A DNA stretch of 6,813 nucleotides from Actinomycetes bacterium (GCA_023425905.1 JAFABT010000227.1:1-6813), one strand, 5' to 3'; positions 1 through 5,003 are shown, counted from the stretch's first letter. The notes: generated by a model not told the origin, from the sequence alone. A program made the numbers and translations.

Positions 1-175
1 CGAGCGCACCGACGAGGCCGCCCACGACGACGAAGGCCCGGAGCTTCGGGGCGCGCCGCACCCGCGCCGGTTCTGCGACCGCCCGCAGGTGGTCCTCGTC
101 GGGCACGGCGGTCCGGTCGGGCGCGGCGGCCCCGTAAGGCGCGGCCGGGGTGGGCTCAGGGAGGCTCTGGGTCAC
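1..175 (-). CDS. N-terminal fragment of an actinobacterial membrane protein of unknown function
   Basis: A GTG-initiated reading frame on the minus strand begins at 175 and runs off the left edge, so about 58 residues are visible. The first 45 or so residues are polar and rich in Pro and Ala. They are followed by a basic stretch (RVRRAPKLR, about residues 38-46) and then a hydrophobic run (FVVVGGLVGAL, residues 48-58) that looks like the start of a transmembrane helix. This arrangement, a charged cytoplasmic tail with an RRAPK-like motif before a helix, resembles small conserved membrane proteins of unknown function found in Micrococcales. That resemblance is from memory, and no function is assigned. 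An AGGA with a 7-nt spacing precedes the GTG and serves as a Shine-Dalgarno; the same bases also form a TAGGAT -10-like hexamer, so a leaderless start is possible. The SCP2-like gene ends 54 bp upstream on the same strand, so co-transcription is plausible. The stop codon lies outside the window. Confidence 0.6.
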   Translation of the reverse strand, partial: MTQSLPEPTPAAPYGAAAPDRTAVPDEDHLRAVAEPARVRRAPKLRAFVVVGGLVGAL

Positions 176-229
176 GGCCCGATCCTACGGCGCCCCCGTC
201 TGGACGTCCGAGGTCTCACGCCGACCCGG

Positions 230-616
230 TCAGAGGATGGGCAGGTGCGCTGACAGGTCGGTGCGCTCGCCCGAGGCGCGCACGCGATGGTTCGCGACGG
301 CGTCGTCCCAGGTGAGGCGACCGGTCACCAGGTCGAGCCACGCAGCAGGGTCCGCCTCGACGACGCTCGGCGGGGTGCCCCGGGTGTGCCGCGGGCCTGC
401 GACGGCCTGCGTCACTCCGTCCGGGGGGACGCGGATCTCGACCGCGTGCCCGGGCGCCCGGGCCGCGAGCTCTTCGAGACTGAAACGCACGGCCAACCGC
501 CGGACGGCGGTGCTCGCGGACGCCGGCTCCTCGGACCAGGACCGCAGCGCCTCACGGCCCGCCACCGGGTCGATGCGTCGGCGCGGGATCGAGCTCGCCG
601 GCGGAGGGGGGACCAT
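230..616 (-). CDS. SCP2-like sterol carrier family protein
   Basis: This 128-residue protein has a variable Pro-rich start (residues 1-10), then PRRRIDP (11-17) and an Ala/Arg/Glu-rich body. It ends with the conserved part VEADPAAWLDLVTGRL (about 86-101), TWDDAVANHRVRASGERTDL (about 102-121) and the C-terminal LSAHLPIL. The pattern EADPxxWLxLxTGRLxWxxAVxxxRVRASGxRxDLSxHLP is the signature I associate with the actinobacterial 'sterol carrier family protein' group, which has the SCP2/MDMPI C-terminal fold. These proteins are soluble and cytoplasmic, and bind a hydrophobic or small ligand in a cavity; the ligand is unknown here. Members are often found close to purF in actinobacteria, which fits this window. 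ATG at 616 is the only ATG before the conserved block and has no Shine-Dalgarno. A TAGCCT -10-like hexamer ends 6 nt upstream of it, suggesting a leaderless mRNA. The partial membrane protein gene follows after 54 bp. Confidence 0.8.
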   Translation of the reverse strand: MVPPPPASSIPRRRIDPVAGREALRSWSEEPASASTAVRRLAVRFSLEELAARAPGHAVEIRVPPDGVTQAVAGPRHTRGTPPSVVEADPAAWLDLVTGRLTWDDAVANHRVRASGERTDLSAHLPIL

Positions 617-622
617 CCGGCA

Positions 623-628
623 AGGCTA
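623..628 (-). promoter_or_regulatory. Candidate -10 element for the SCP2-like gene (leaderless start)
   Basis: Read on the minus strand, TAGCCT matches the actinobacterial TANNNT -10 pattern. Its downstream end lies exactly 6 nt before the ATG at 616, which would put transcription initiation at or next to the start codon. No convincing -35 hexamer is visible at 17-19 bp, and the region upstream is G-rich. The absence of any purine-rich ribosome binding site before this ATG supports the reading. It is inferred from spacing only. Confidence 0.4.
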
Positions 629-676
629 GTCCTGCGCGTACGAGCGCCCCCGCAGGTACCTCGCGCCACCCGCCGG

Positions 677-682
677 TAGGGT
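677..682 (+). promoter_or_regulatory. Candidate -10 element for the Holin-X gene
   Basis: TAGGGT fits the TANNNT pattern and lies 42 bp before the ATG at 725, which would give a leader of roughly 35 nt containing the strong AGGAGG at 713-718. No good -35 element is seen at the usual distance (654-659 reads aggtac). It is the only reasonable -10 candidate in the 108-bp divergent spacer on this strand, but support is weak. Confidence 0.3.
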
Positions 683-724
683 CGGTCGCAGGACGACACC
701 CAGCACGCAGCCAGGAGGACAGCC

Positions 725-1195
725 ATGAGTGGCACCACCGACGACGAGCGCGGCCGAGGTCAGCGCGGGTTCTTCTCACGCGTCACCGATCCGGTGGCGG
801 ACCTGCTCCATCGGGAGTTCGTCAAGCTCGAGGAGTCCATCAAGGCGAAGATCGACGCGGCGAAGGAGTCCGTCACCTCCTCGATCCAGTCGAAGGTCGA
901 CGAGTACAAGGCGAGCGTCGTCGCCTTCGTCGTCGGCGCCGTGCTCGCGGTCCTGGGCCTCCTCGTGCTCGTGGCCGCCGCCGTGCTGGCCCTCACGCTC
1001 GTGCTGCAGCCGTGGGCCGCGGCGCTCGTCGTGGCCGCGACGTTCTTCCTCGTCGCTGCGCTGCTGTTCTGGTACGGCAAGCGCTCGCTGCCCGGCCAGG
1101 ACGACGAGGCCGAGGCCGCACAGGCCGCGGCCGACAGAGCAGCCGCACGCGCCAGGGACGAGGTCGAGGACGTCGACCACATCTGGACCGACTGA
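725..1195 (+). CDS. Holin-X/DUF1469-type phage-holin-family membrane protein
   Basis: The product has 156 residues. The N-terminal third is polar. An amphipathic, possibly coiled-coil segment covers about residues 22-62 (VADLLHREFVKLEESIKAK onward), rich in Lys, Glu and Ser. Two hydrophobic helices follow, about 65-94 and 97-116, ending in the basic WYGKR. The C-terminal tail (about 122-156) is acidic and Ala-rich, DDEAEAAQAAADRAAARAR onward, and ends in HIWTD. An amphipathic helix, a tight two-helix hairpin and a charged tail are typical of the actinobacterial Putative Actinobacterial Holin-X (DUF1469) family. Despite the name these are normal chromosomal envelope proteins whose function is not settled; nothing here suggests a prophage. 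AGGAGG at 713-718, 6 nt before the ATG, is a strong ribosome binding site and fixes the start. The gene is divergent from the SCP2-like gene and convergent with bldC, from which it is separated by a long hairpin. Confidence 0.8.
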   Translation: MSGTTDDERGRGQRGFFSRVTDPVADLLHREFVKLEESIKAKIDAAKESVTSSIQSKVDEYKASVVAFVVGAVLAVLGLLVLVAAAVLALTLVLQPWAAALVVAATFFLVAALLFWYGKRSLPGQDDEAEAAQAAADRAAARARDEVEDVDHIWTD

Positions 1196-1219
1196 CCGGC
1201 ACCGCTCTCGACGCACGAC

Positions 1220-1266
1220 ACGACGACGCGGCCCCCGCCAGAACCTGGCGGGGGCCGCGTCGTCGT
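1220..1266. terminator. Bidirectional hairpin terminator between the Holin-X gene and bldC
   Basis: Positions 1220-1241 and 1245-1266 are perfect reverse complements: 22 bp with no mismatch, around a 3-nt AAC loop. The stem core is CGCGGCCCCCGCCAG. It starts 25 nt after the Holin-X stop codon and lies 55 nt beyond the bldC stop codon. Because it sits between convergent genes it can serve both transcripts. There is no U-tract on either side, as is common for intrinsic terminators of high-GC actinobacteria. Confidence 0.85.
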
Positions 1267-1320
1267 ACAGGTGTCAGACGCGCCCGGCAGAGGAGCGCAC
1301 CTGACGACCGGTGGGACTCG

Positions 1321-1524
1321 CTACTTGGAGCCCTGCTGCGGGACGCCGCCGAGGAGCCCGCGGACCTCGGACTCGCGGTAGCGGCGGTGACCGCCGAGGG
1401 TGCGCACTGAGGACAGCTTGCCCGCCTTCGCCCAGCGCGTGACGGTCTTCGGGTCCACCCGGAAGAGGTTGGCGACCTCGGCGGGCGTGAGCAGCGTGTC
1501 GTTCGCGTCGATATGGGTGGCCAT
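1321..1524 (-). CDS. bldC: BldC-family MerR-like transcriptional regulator
   Basis: This 67-residue protein is essentially a single winged helix-turn-helix domain. LLTPAEVANLFRVDPKTVTRW (residues 11-31) is the HTH. The segment KAGKLSSVRTLGGHRRYR (33-50) contains the wing, with the MerR-type GGHRRY motif. The protein ends ESEVRGLLGGVPQQGSK. This closely resembles Streptomyces BldC as I recall it, including the VDPKTVTRWAKAGKL and RTLGGHRRYRE segments. BldC lacks the dimerisation and effector domains of classical MerR proteins. In Streptomyces it binds AT-rich direct repeats as cooperative multimers and delays entry into development; in a non-sporulating relative its regulon is unknown. AGGAGG lies 7 nt before the ATG (minus strand), so the start is secure. 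The gene is divergent from the DUF3073 gene across a 366-bp non-coding interval, a long spacer for so small a gene. That leaves room for autoregulation. Confidence 0.93.
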   Translation of the reverse strand: MATHIDANDTLLTPAEVANLFRVDPKTVTRWAKAGKLSSVRTLGGHRRYRESEVRGLLGGVPQQGSK

Positions 1525-1601
1525 GATCCTGCCTCCTGGTGCAGTGGCGGGCTCAGCGCGCTCAGCCCGGGTCTCGGGCCGACGTGGTGCTCGCCGATCG
1601 T

Positions 1602-1621
1602 GTCGTTCAATTCTTGACGAC
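1602..1621. repeat. AT-rich imperfect dyad upstream of bldC
   Basis: GTCGTTCAA (1602-1610) faces TTGACGAC (1614-1621). The arms are complementary apart from one extra T in the left arm, and the centre includes AATT at 1609-1612. It lies 78 bp upstream of the bldC ATG in a very GC-rich background, a position suited to an operator. Which protein might bind is unknown; BldC itself is one candidate because it prefers AT-rich sites. Confidence 0.4.
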
Positions 1622-1713
1622 CCGCGGGGGTCGCGTACGGGGACCTATGTCCCGACGTAGCGTGATCCGCGGCCGTGGGGGCGCTTCGTTCCCCCTAATG
1701 TGCCTTATGCCCG

Positions 1714-1772
1714 GTTCCCTCGCATGCGCAGATCGGGTGAGTTGTGTCGCACCCGCTCCGCTGAGAGGGAAC
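1714..1772 (+). repeat. Nested inverted repeats, possible structured RNA or operator
   Basis: The outer arms GTTCCCTC (1714-1721) and GAGGGAAC (1765-1772) are perfectly complementary over 8 bp. Inside them CGGGTG (1734-1739) and CACCCG (1750-1755) form a second perfect 6-bp stem with a 10-nt loop. The result is a two-stem element of 59 nt with internal loops of 12 and 9 nt. It lies about 120 bp upstream of the DUF3073 ATG. TAATGT at 1696-1701, just upstream on the plus strand, fits TANNNT, so the element could be transcribed as a leader. I cannot match it to a named riboswitch. Confidence 0.45.
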
Positions 1773-1800
1773 GAGGTGGCCCTCACCCCGGCGCACGTTG

Positions 1801-1806
1801 TACCGT
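1801..1806 (+). promoter_or_regulatory. Candidate -10 element for the DUF3073 gene
   Basis: TACCGT fits TANNNT and lies 84 bp before the ATG at 1891. It would give a leader of about 78 nt that contains the 1834-1866 hairpin and the AAGGGGG ribosome binding site. The -35 region is poor (TGGCCC at 1777-1782 with an 18-bp spacer). TAATGT at 1696-1701 is a competing candidate that would give a longer leader. Confidence 0.3.
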
Positions 1807-1833
1807 GGTGCTCGAACAGACGAGACTGAACTC

Positions 1834-1866
1834 CGGGGCCGCACGTGTGAGCACGGTGCCGCCCCG
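1834..1866 (+). repeat. Imperfect hairpin in the presumed DUF3073 leader
   Basis: CGGGGC-C-GCAC (1834-1844) pairs with GTGC-C-GCCCCG (1856-1866): 10 bp with one C-C mismatch and an 11-nt loop. It ends 9 nt before the AAGGGGG ribosome binding site at 1876-1882. Its place suggests an influence on translation or transcription of the next gene, but terminator function is not established because only a short T-run follows. Confidence 0.45.
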
Positions 1867-1890
1867 CTTTACGTTAAGGGGGTCGGAGCC

Positions 1891-2088
1891 ATGGGGCGCG
1901 GCCGTCAGAAGGCGAAGCAGACCAAGGTTGCTCGGGAGCTGAAGTACTTCAGCCCCGACACCAACTATCAGGCTCTCGAGATGGAGCTGACGTCTGCCAC
2001 CCACACGGATGTTGCGACGGAGCCGCGGCGCTCCGTCGACGAGGACCGGGGCGAGGACGACTACCTCCCGTGGGCCGAGCGCCGCTGA
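1891..2088 (+). CDS. DUF3073 domain-containing protein
   Basis: This 65-residue protein begins MGRGRQKAKQTKVARELKYF (residues 1-20), the near-invariant opening of actinobacterial DUF3073 proteins. SPDTNYQALEMEL follows, then a variable middle and an acidic tail DEDRGEDDYLPWAERR (50-65). The basic head and acidic tail are typical of the family, and this member is at the short end of its size range. The function is unknown; the basic N-terminus could bind nucleic acid, which is speculation. The start at 1891 is chosen because the family begins at MGRGR and because AAGGGGG (1876-1882) lies 8 nt upstream. The in-frame ATG at 1798 would add a non-conserved stretch. The gene is divergent from bldC, convergent with purM, and followed by a hairpin. 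In Streptomyces a DUF3073 gene also lies beside purM/purF and near bldC, as I recall. Confidence 0.9.
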   Translation: MGRGRQKAKQTKVARELKYFSPDTNYQALEMELTSATHTDVATEPRRSVDEDRGEDDYLPWAERR

Positions 2089-2131
2089 GGCGCCAGCCGA
2101 CCTTGAGCGCCCTCGGCGCGTCGATCCTCCT

Positions 2132-2160
2132 TGGCGCCGACCTTCCGTAGGTCGGCGCCA
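2132..2160 (+). terminator. Hairpin terminator after the DUF3073 gene
   Basis: TGGCGCCGACC (2132-2142) and GGTCGGCGCCA (2150-2160) are perfectly complementary over 11 bp, and T2143-A2149 could extend this to 12. The stem starts 44 nt after the DUF3073 stop codon. No T-run follows. It lies 108 nt past the purM stop on the other strand, so it could also stop transcripts from purFM. Confidence 0.75.
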
Positions 2161-2176
2161 CCGACTCGACTCTCGC

Positions 2177-2191
2177 CCTCGGGCACCGAGG
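2177..2191. terminator. Small hairpin in the DUF3073-purM convergent spacer
   Basis: CCTCGG (2177-2182) and CCGAGG (2186-2191) form a perfect 6-bp stem with a 3-nt GCA loop, 76 nt beyond the purM stop codon on the minus strand. It may be a secondary terminator for the purF-purM transcript. It is short, so chance occurrence in GC-rich DNA is possible. The rest of the 179-bp spacer shows nothing else. Confidence 0.35.
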
Positions 2192-2267
2192 ACGTCAGGC
2201 ACAGCGCCTGCGCAGAGGACAGCGACTGCACAGCGGCCGCTGCTGCCATGACCGCGCGCCCCCGCGC

Positions 2268-3392
2268 TCAGCTCACGCGGTAGCTGCCCGTCAGGTGGAC
2301 CGCACCGGCCTGCACGCCCTTCGTCCCAGAGACGAGGTCCGGGTCGCCCGTCTTGTCACGGGCCTCGTCGATCTGGCGGACCGTGCCGAGGACCCACGCG
2401 TCGAGCCCGAGCTCCGTGGCGTGCGCGCGCACGCCGTCGGCGGCGTCGGCGGCGACGATCGCGACCATGCCCACACCGAGGTTGAGCGTCCCTTCGAGGT
2501 CGGTCCACGGGACCTGACCGAGGTGCTGCACGACGGAGAAGACCGGCGGCACGACCCAACCGGAGCGGTCGACGTCCGCGACGAGACCCGCGGGCAGCAC
2601 CCGCGCAAGGTTCGCCGCGAGCCCGCCGCCGGTCACGTGGGTGAAGCCATGGACGCCGCCCGCGGCCCGCTCGACGAGCGCGAGGCAGTCCGAGGCGTAG
2701 ACCCGGGTCGGCTCGAGCAGCTCGGCACCGAGCGTGCGGCCGAACTCCGGCACGTCCCGGTCGAGGGACCAGCCCGCGACCTCGACGACCTTGCGCACGA
2801 GCGAGTACCCGTTCGAGTGCAGACCGGACGAGCCGAGTGCCACGAGGACGTCGCCGTCGCGCACCCGCTCCGGGCCGAGCAGCGCGTCGGCCTCGACGAC
2901 GCCTGTCGCCGCACCCGCGACGTCGTACTCGTCGGGGCCGAGCAGGCCCGGGTGCTCGGCGGTCTCGCCGCCGACGAGAGCCGTGCCCGCGACCTGGCAG
3001 GCCTCCGCGATCCCGCGGACGACGTCCGCGATCCGCTCCGGGACGACGCGGCCGCACGCGATGTAGTCCGTCATGAACAGCGGCTTCGCCCCGACGACGA
3101 CGATGTCGTCGACGACCATGCCCACGAGGTCGAAGCCGATCGTGTCGTGGATGTCGAGGGCCTGGGCGATCGCGACCTTCGTGCCGACGCCGTCCGTCGA
3201 CGTCGCGAGCAGCGGTCGCCGGTACGTCGTGAGCGCGGCCGCGTCGAACAGGCCGGCAAAGCCGCCGACCCCGCCGATCACCTCGGGTCCGTGCGTCGCG
3301 CGCAGTGCCCCCTTCATGAGCTCGACCGCGAGGTCACCCGCGTGGGTGTCCACCCCGGCGGAGGCGTAGGTCACGGGCTGAGGGGTGCTCAC
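2268..3392 (-). CDS. purM: Phosphoribosylformylglycinamidine cyclo-ligase (AIR synthetase)
   Basis: PurM converts FGAM to 5-aminoimidazole ribonucleotide using ATP, the fifth step of de novo purine synthesis, in the cytoplasm. The 374-residue product has the family landmarks in order: YASAGVD (9-15), the ATP-binding STDGVGTK (65-72), DDIVVVGAKPLFMTDY (95-110), GGETAEHPG (141-149), SSGLHSNGYSLVR (188-200), HVTGGGLAANLARVLP (252-267) and NLGVGMV (304-310). Its length is slightly above the ~345 of the E. coli enzyme, with extra residues at the N-terminus and in the tail. The start is GTG at 3392, because conserved sequence begins within ten residues and this GTG shares bases with the purF stop codon (GTGA, 4-nt overlap). 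The open frame continues upstream only because it overlaps purF in another frame. Translational coupling to purF is expected. It is convergent with the DUF3073 gene. Confidence 0.97.
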   Translation of the reverse strand: MSTPQPVTYASAGVDTHAGDLAVELMKGALRATHGPEVIGGVGGFAGLFDAAALTTYRRPLLATSTDGVGTKVAIAQALDIHDTIGFDLVGMVVDDIVVVGAKPLFMTDYIACGRVVPERIADVVRGIAEACQVAGTALVGGETAEHPGLLGPDEYDVAGAATGVVEADALLGPERVRDGDVLVALGSSGLHSNGYSLVRKVVEVAGWSLDRDVPEFGRTLGAELLEPTRVYASDCLALVERAAGGVHGFTHVTGGGLAANLARVLPAGLVADVDRSGWVVPPVFSVVQHLGQVPWTDLEGTLNLGVGMVAIVAADAADGVRAHATELGLDAWVLGTVRQIDEARDKTGDPDLVSGTKGVQAGAVHLTGSYRVS

Positions 3393-4939
3393 GGCTGCTC
3401 CAGTGCGGTGGCGCCACCGGCGCCGGTGATGAGGGAGAGCAGCCCGTCCTCCGGGCTGCCGAGGGACGGCGGGGCGTGCTCGGCCGCCACGCCCTTGCCG
3501 AGGAACGCGTCGTCGGGGAGCGGGATCGGGTACGAGCCGGTGAAGCATGCGGAGCACAGCTGGGAGGACGGCTGCTCGGTCGCCTCGATCATGCCCTCGA
3601 GCGAGATGTACCCCAGCGAGTCGGCGCCGAGGGACTTGCCGATCTCCTCCGCCGAGAGTCCGTTCGCGATGAGCTCGGCCCGGGTCGCGAAGTCGATCCC
3701 GTAGAAGCACGGCCACTTGACCGGGGGTGAGGAGATCCGCACGTGGACCTCAGCCGCGCCGGCCTCGCGCAGCATGCGCACGAGCGCCCGCTGGGTGTTG
3801 CCGCGCACGATCGAGTCGTCGACGACGACGAGGCGCTGCCCACGGATGACGTCACGCAGCGGGTTGAGCTTGAGCCGGATGCCGAGCTGGCGCAGCGTCT
3901 GCGACGGCTGGATGAACGTCCGTCCCACGTAGGCGTTCTTCGTGAGGCCGAGCGCGAACCGGATGCCTGACTCGGCCGCGTAGCCGACCGCTGCGGGCGT
4001 ACCCGACTCCGGGACCGGGATGACCATGTCTGCCTCGACGGGGTGCTCACGGGCGAGGGTGCGCCCCATCTCGACCCGAGCGGCGTGCACCGAGCGTCCG
4101 GCGATCGAGGTGTCTGGTCGCGCGAGGTAGACGTACTCGAACAGGCAGCCGGCACGCGCAGGCTCGGCGAAGCGCTGCGTGCGCAAGCCCTCACCGTCGA
4201 TGATCACCATCTCGCCGGGCTCGACCTCGCGGACGAGCGACGCACCCACGATGTCGAGCGCCGCGGACTCCGAGGCTACGACCCAGCCCCGCTCGAGCCG
4301 ACCCAGGACGAGGGGCCGCACACCCTGCGCGTCACGCGCCGCGTACAGCGTGTTCTCGTCCATGAAGACGAGGCAGAAGGCCCCCCGCAGCAGCGGGAGG
4401 ACCTCGAGCGCGGTCTCGGCGAGGGTGTGGTCGGAGTCGCCCGCGAGCAGCGCCGTGATGAGCGCCGTGTCGGTCGTGTTCCCGCGCGCGAGCTCGCCCC
4501 GCTGGGACGAGCCGTAGCGCTGCTCGACGATCGCGGCCAGCTCGGCCTTGTTCGTGAGGTTGCCGTTGTGCCCGAGAGCGACGGTGCCGTTGGCCGTCGC
4601 GCCGAGCGTCGGCTGCGCGTTCTCCCACACGCTCGCGCCCGTCGTCGAGTACCGCGTGTGCCCGATCGCGAGATGGCCGCCGAGGGCGTTGAGCGCGGTC
4701 TCGTCGAAGACCTGCGAGACGAGGCCCATGTCCTTGTAGACAAGGATCTGCTCGCCGTTCGACGTCGCGATGCCCGCAGACTCCTGGCCTCGGTGCTGCA
4801 AGGCGTAGAGGCCGAAGTAGGTGAGCTTGGCGACCTCCTCACCGGGCGCCCAGACCCCGAAGACACCACAGGCGTCCTGGGGTCCCTTCTCACCGGGGAT
4901 GAGGTCGTGCGACAGAAGTCCGTCTCCGCGAAGGGCCAC
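3389..4939 (-). CDS. purF: Amidophosphoribosyltransferase (glutamine PRPP amidotransferase)
   Basis: PurF catalyses the committed first step of purine synthesis: PRPP plus glutamine gives 5-phosphoribosylamine. The 516-residue protein has an N-terminal Ntn-hydrolase glutaminase domain. Its nucleophile Cys24 lies in DACGVFGVW, so 23 residues would be removed as a propeptide. Other landmarks are LQHRGQESAGIA (47-58), GHTRYSTTG (93-101), GHNGNLTN (123-130) and ARDAQGVRPL (201-210). The C-terminal phosphoribosyltransferase domain carries VIPVPESG (306-313) and the PRPP loop VVVDDSIVRGNT (371-382). Cys265, Cys411, Cys462 and Cys465 match the four ligands of the 4Fe-4S cluster in Bacillus subtilis-type PurF. 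GTG at 4939 is preferred over the in-frame ATG at 5053: family members start just before RGDG, and the extra residues look non-coding and cover a palindrome. The ribosome binding site before this GTG is weak. Its stop codon overlaps the purM start. Confidence 0.97.
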   Translation of the reverse strand: MALRGDGLLSHDLIPGEKGPQDACGVFGVWAPGEEVAKLTYFGLYALQHRGQESAGIATSNGEQILVYKDMGLVSQVFDETALNALGGHLAIGHTRYSTTGASVWENAQPTLGATANGTVALGHNGNLTNKAELAAIVEQRYGSSQRGELARGNTTDTALITALLAGDSDHTLAETALEVLPLLRGAFCLVFMDENTLYAARDAQGVRPLVLGRLERGWVVASESAALDIVGASLVREVEPGEMVIIDGEGLRTQRFAEPARAGCLFEYVYLARPDTSIAGRSVHAARVEMGRTLAREHPVEADMVIPVPESGTPAAVGYAAESGIRFALGLTKNAYVGRTFIQPSQTLRQLGIRLKLNPLRDVIRGQRLVVVDDSIVRGNTQRALVRMLREAGAAEVHVRISSPPVKWPCFYGIDFATRAELIANGLSAEEIGKSLGADSLGYISLEGMIEATEQPSSQLCSACFTGSYPIPLPDDAFLGKGVAAEHAPPSLGSPEDGLLSLITGAGGATALEQP

Positions 4940-4973
4940 GCGCCAAGTCTCGCACAGGGCCTCGCCGCCGCTC

Positions 4974-5003
4974 ACGATACGGACGGGCTGAATCACCCGT
5001 CCA
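4974..5003 (-). promoter_or_regulatory. Candidate purF promoter
   Basis: On the minus strand TGGACG (5003 to 4998) is a partial match to TTGACA. It is followed after 18 bp by TATCGT (4979 to 4974), which fits TANNNT. Transcription would begin near 4967 and give a leader of about 28 nt before the GTG at 4939. It is the only TANNNT match I see in the divergent spacer on this strand. This is inferred from pattern and spacing, with no experimental support. Confidence 0.4.
4981..5002. repeat. Perfect 7-8-7 palindrome in the purF/peptidase divergent spacer
   Basis: GGACGGG (4981-4987) and CCCGTCC (4996-5002) are exact inverted repeats around the 8-nt spacer CTGAATCA. The element is also flanked by a short direct repeat ACGAT (4974-4978 and 5003-5007). 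It overlaps the -35 and spacer of the candidate purF promoter, an arrangement typical of a repressor operator. It would lie upstream of the transcript start and so would act on DNA rather than RNA. The regulator is unknown. Confidence 0.5.

Larger units (their letters stand above)
1525..1890. other. Long non-coding divergent interval between bldC and the DUF3073 gene
   Basis: No convincing coding sequence is seen on either strand in these 366 bp: the open frames here have skewed composition or are shadows. What it holds is a series of dyads. GTCGTTCAA facing TTGACGAC spans 1602-1621 and contains an AATT. CGACCC/GGGTCG lies at 1618-1633 with a 4-nt loop. GGGAC/GTCCC lies at 1640-1653 with a CTAT loop. 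A nested pair of stems spans 1714-1772, and an imperfect hairpin lies at 1834-1866. The base composition is locally less GC-rich around 1600-1620, 1686-1710 and 1866-1880. It should contain the promoters of both divergent genes and possibly leader RNA structures. Confidence 0.7.

Noticed and set aside
725..1195. Prophage lysis cassette suggested by the holin family name
   Set aside because: No endolysin, phage structural gene or integrase is nearby; the Holin-X family is widespread on actinobacterial chromosomes.
729..1304. 191-codon open frame overlapping the Holin-X gene
   Set aside because: It is a Ser/Arg-rich frame-shifted reading of the Holin-X gene, and it runs through the terminator hairpin.
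1798..1890. Upstream ATG start for the DUF3073 protein
   Set aside because: The added residues are not conserved, the family begins MGRGR, and the good ribosome binding site lies before 1891.
1696..1890. Match to a known actinobacterial riboswitch (for example ydaO/c-di-AMP or SAM-type)
   Set aside because: The stems are present, but I could not recognise the conserved sequence core of any of these classes by eye, so no class is assigned.
2295..3704. 469-codon plus-strand open frame across purM and the end of purF
   Set aside because: It is antisense to unmistakable purM and purF, with an Asp/Arg/Val-rich composition typical of shadow frames in GC-rich DNA.
3393..3716. In-frame upstream extension of purM inside purF
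   Set aside because: It is an Arg-rich alternative frame of the purF coding region; conserved PurM sequence starts right after the GTG at 3392.
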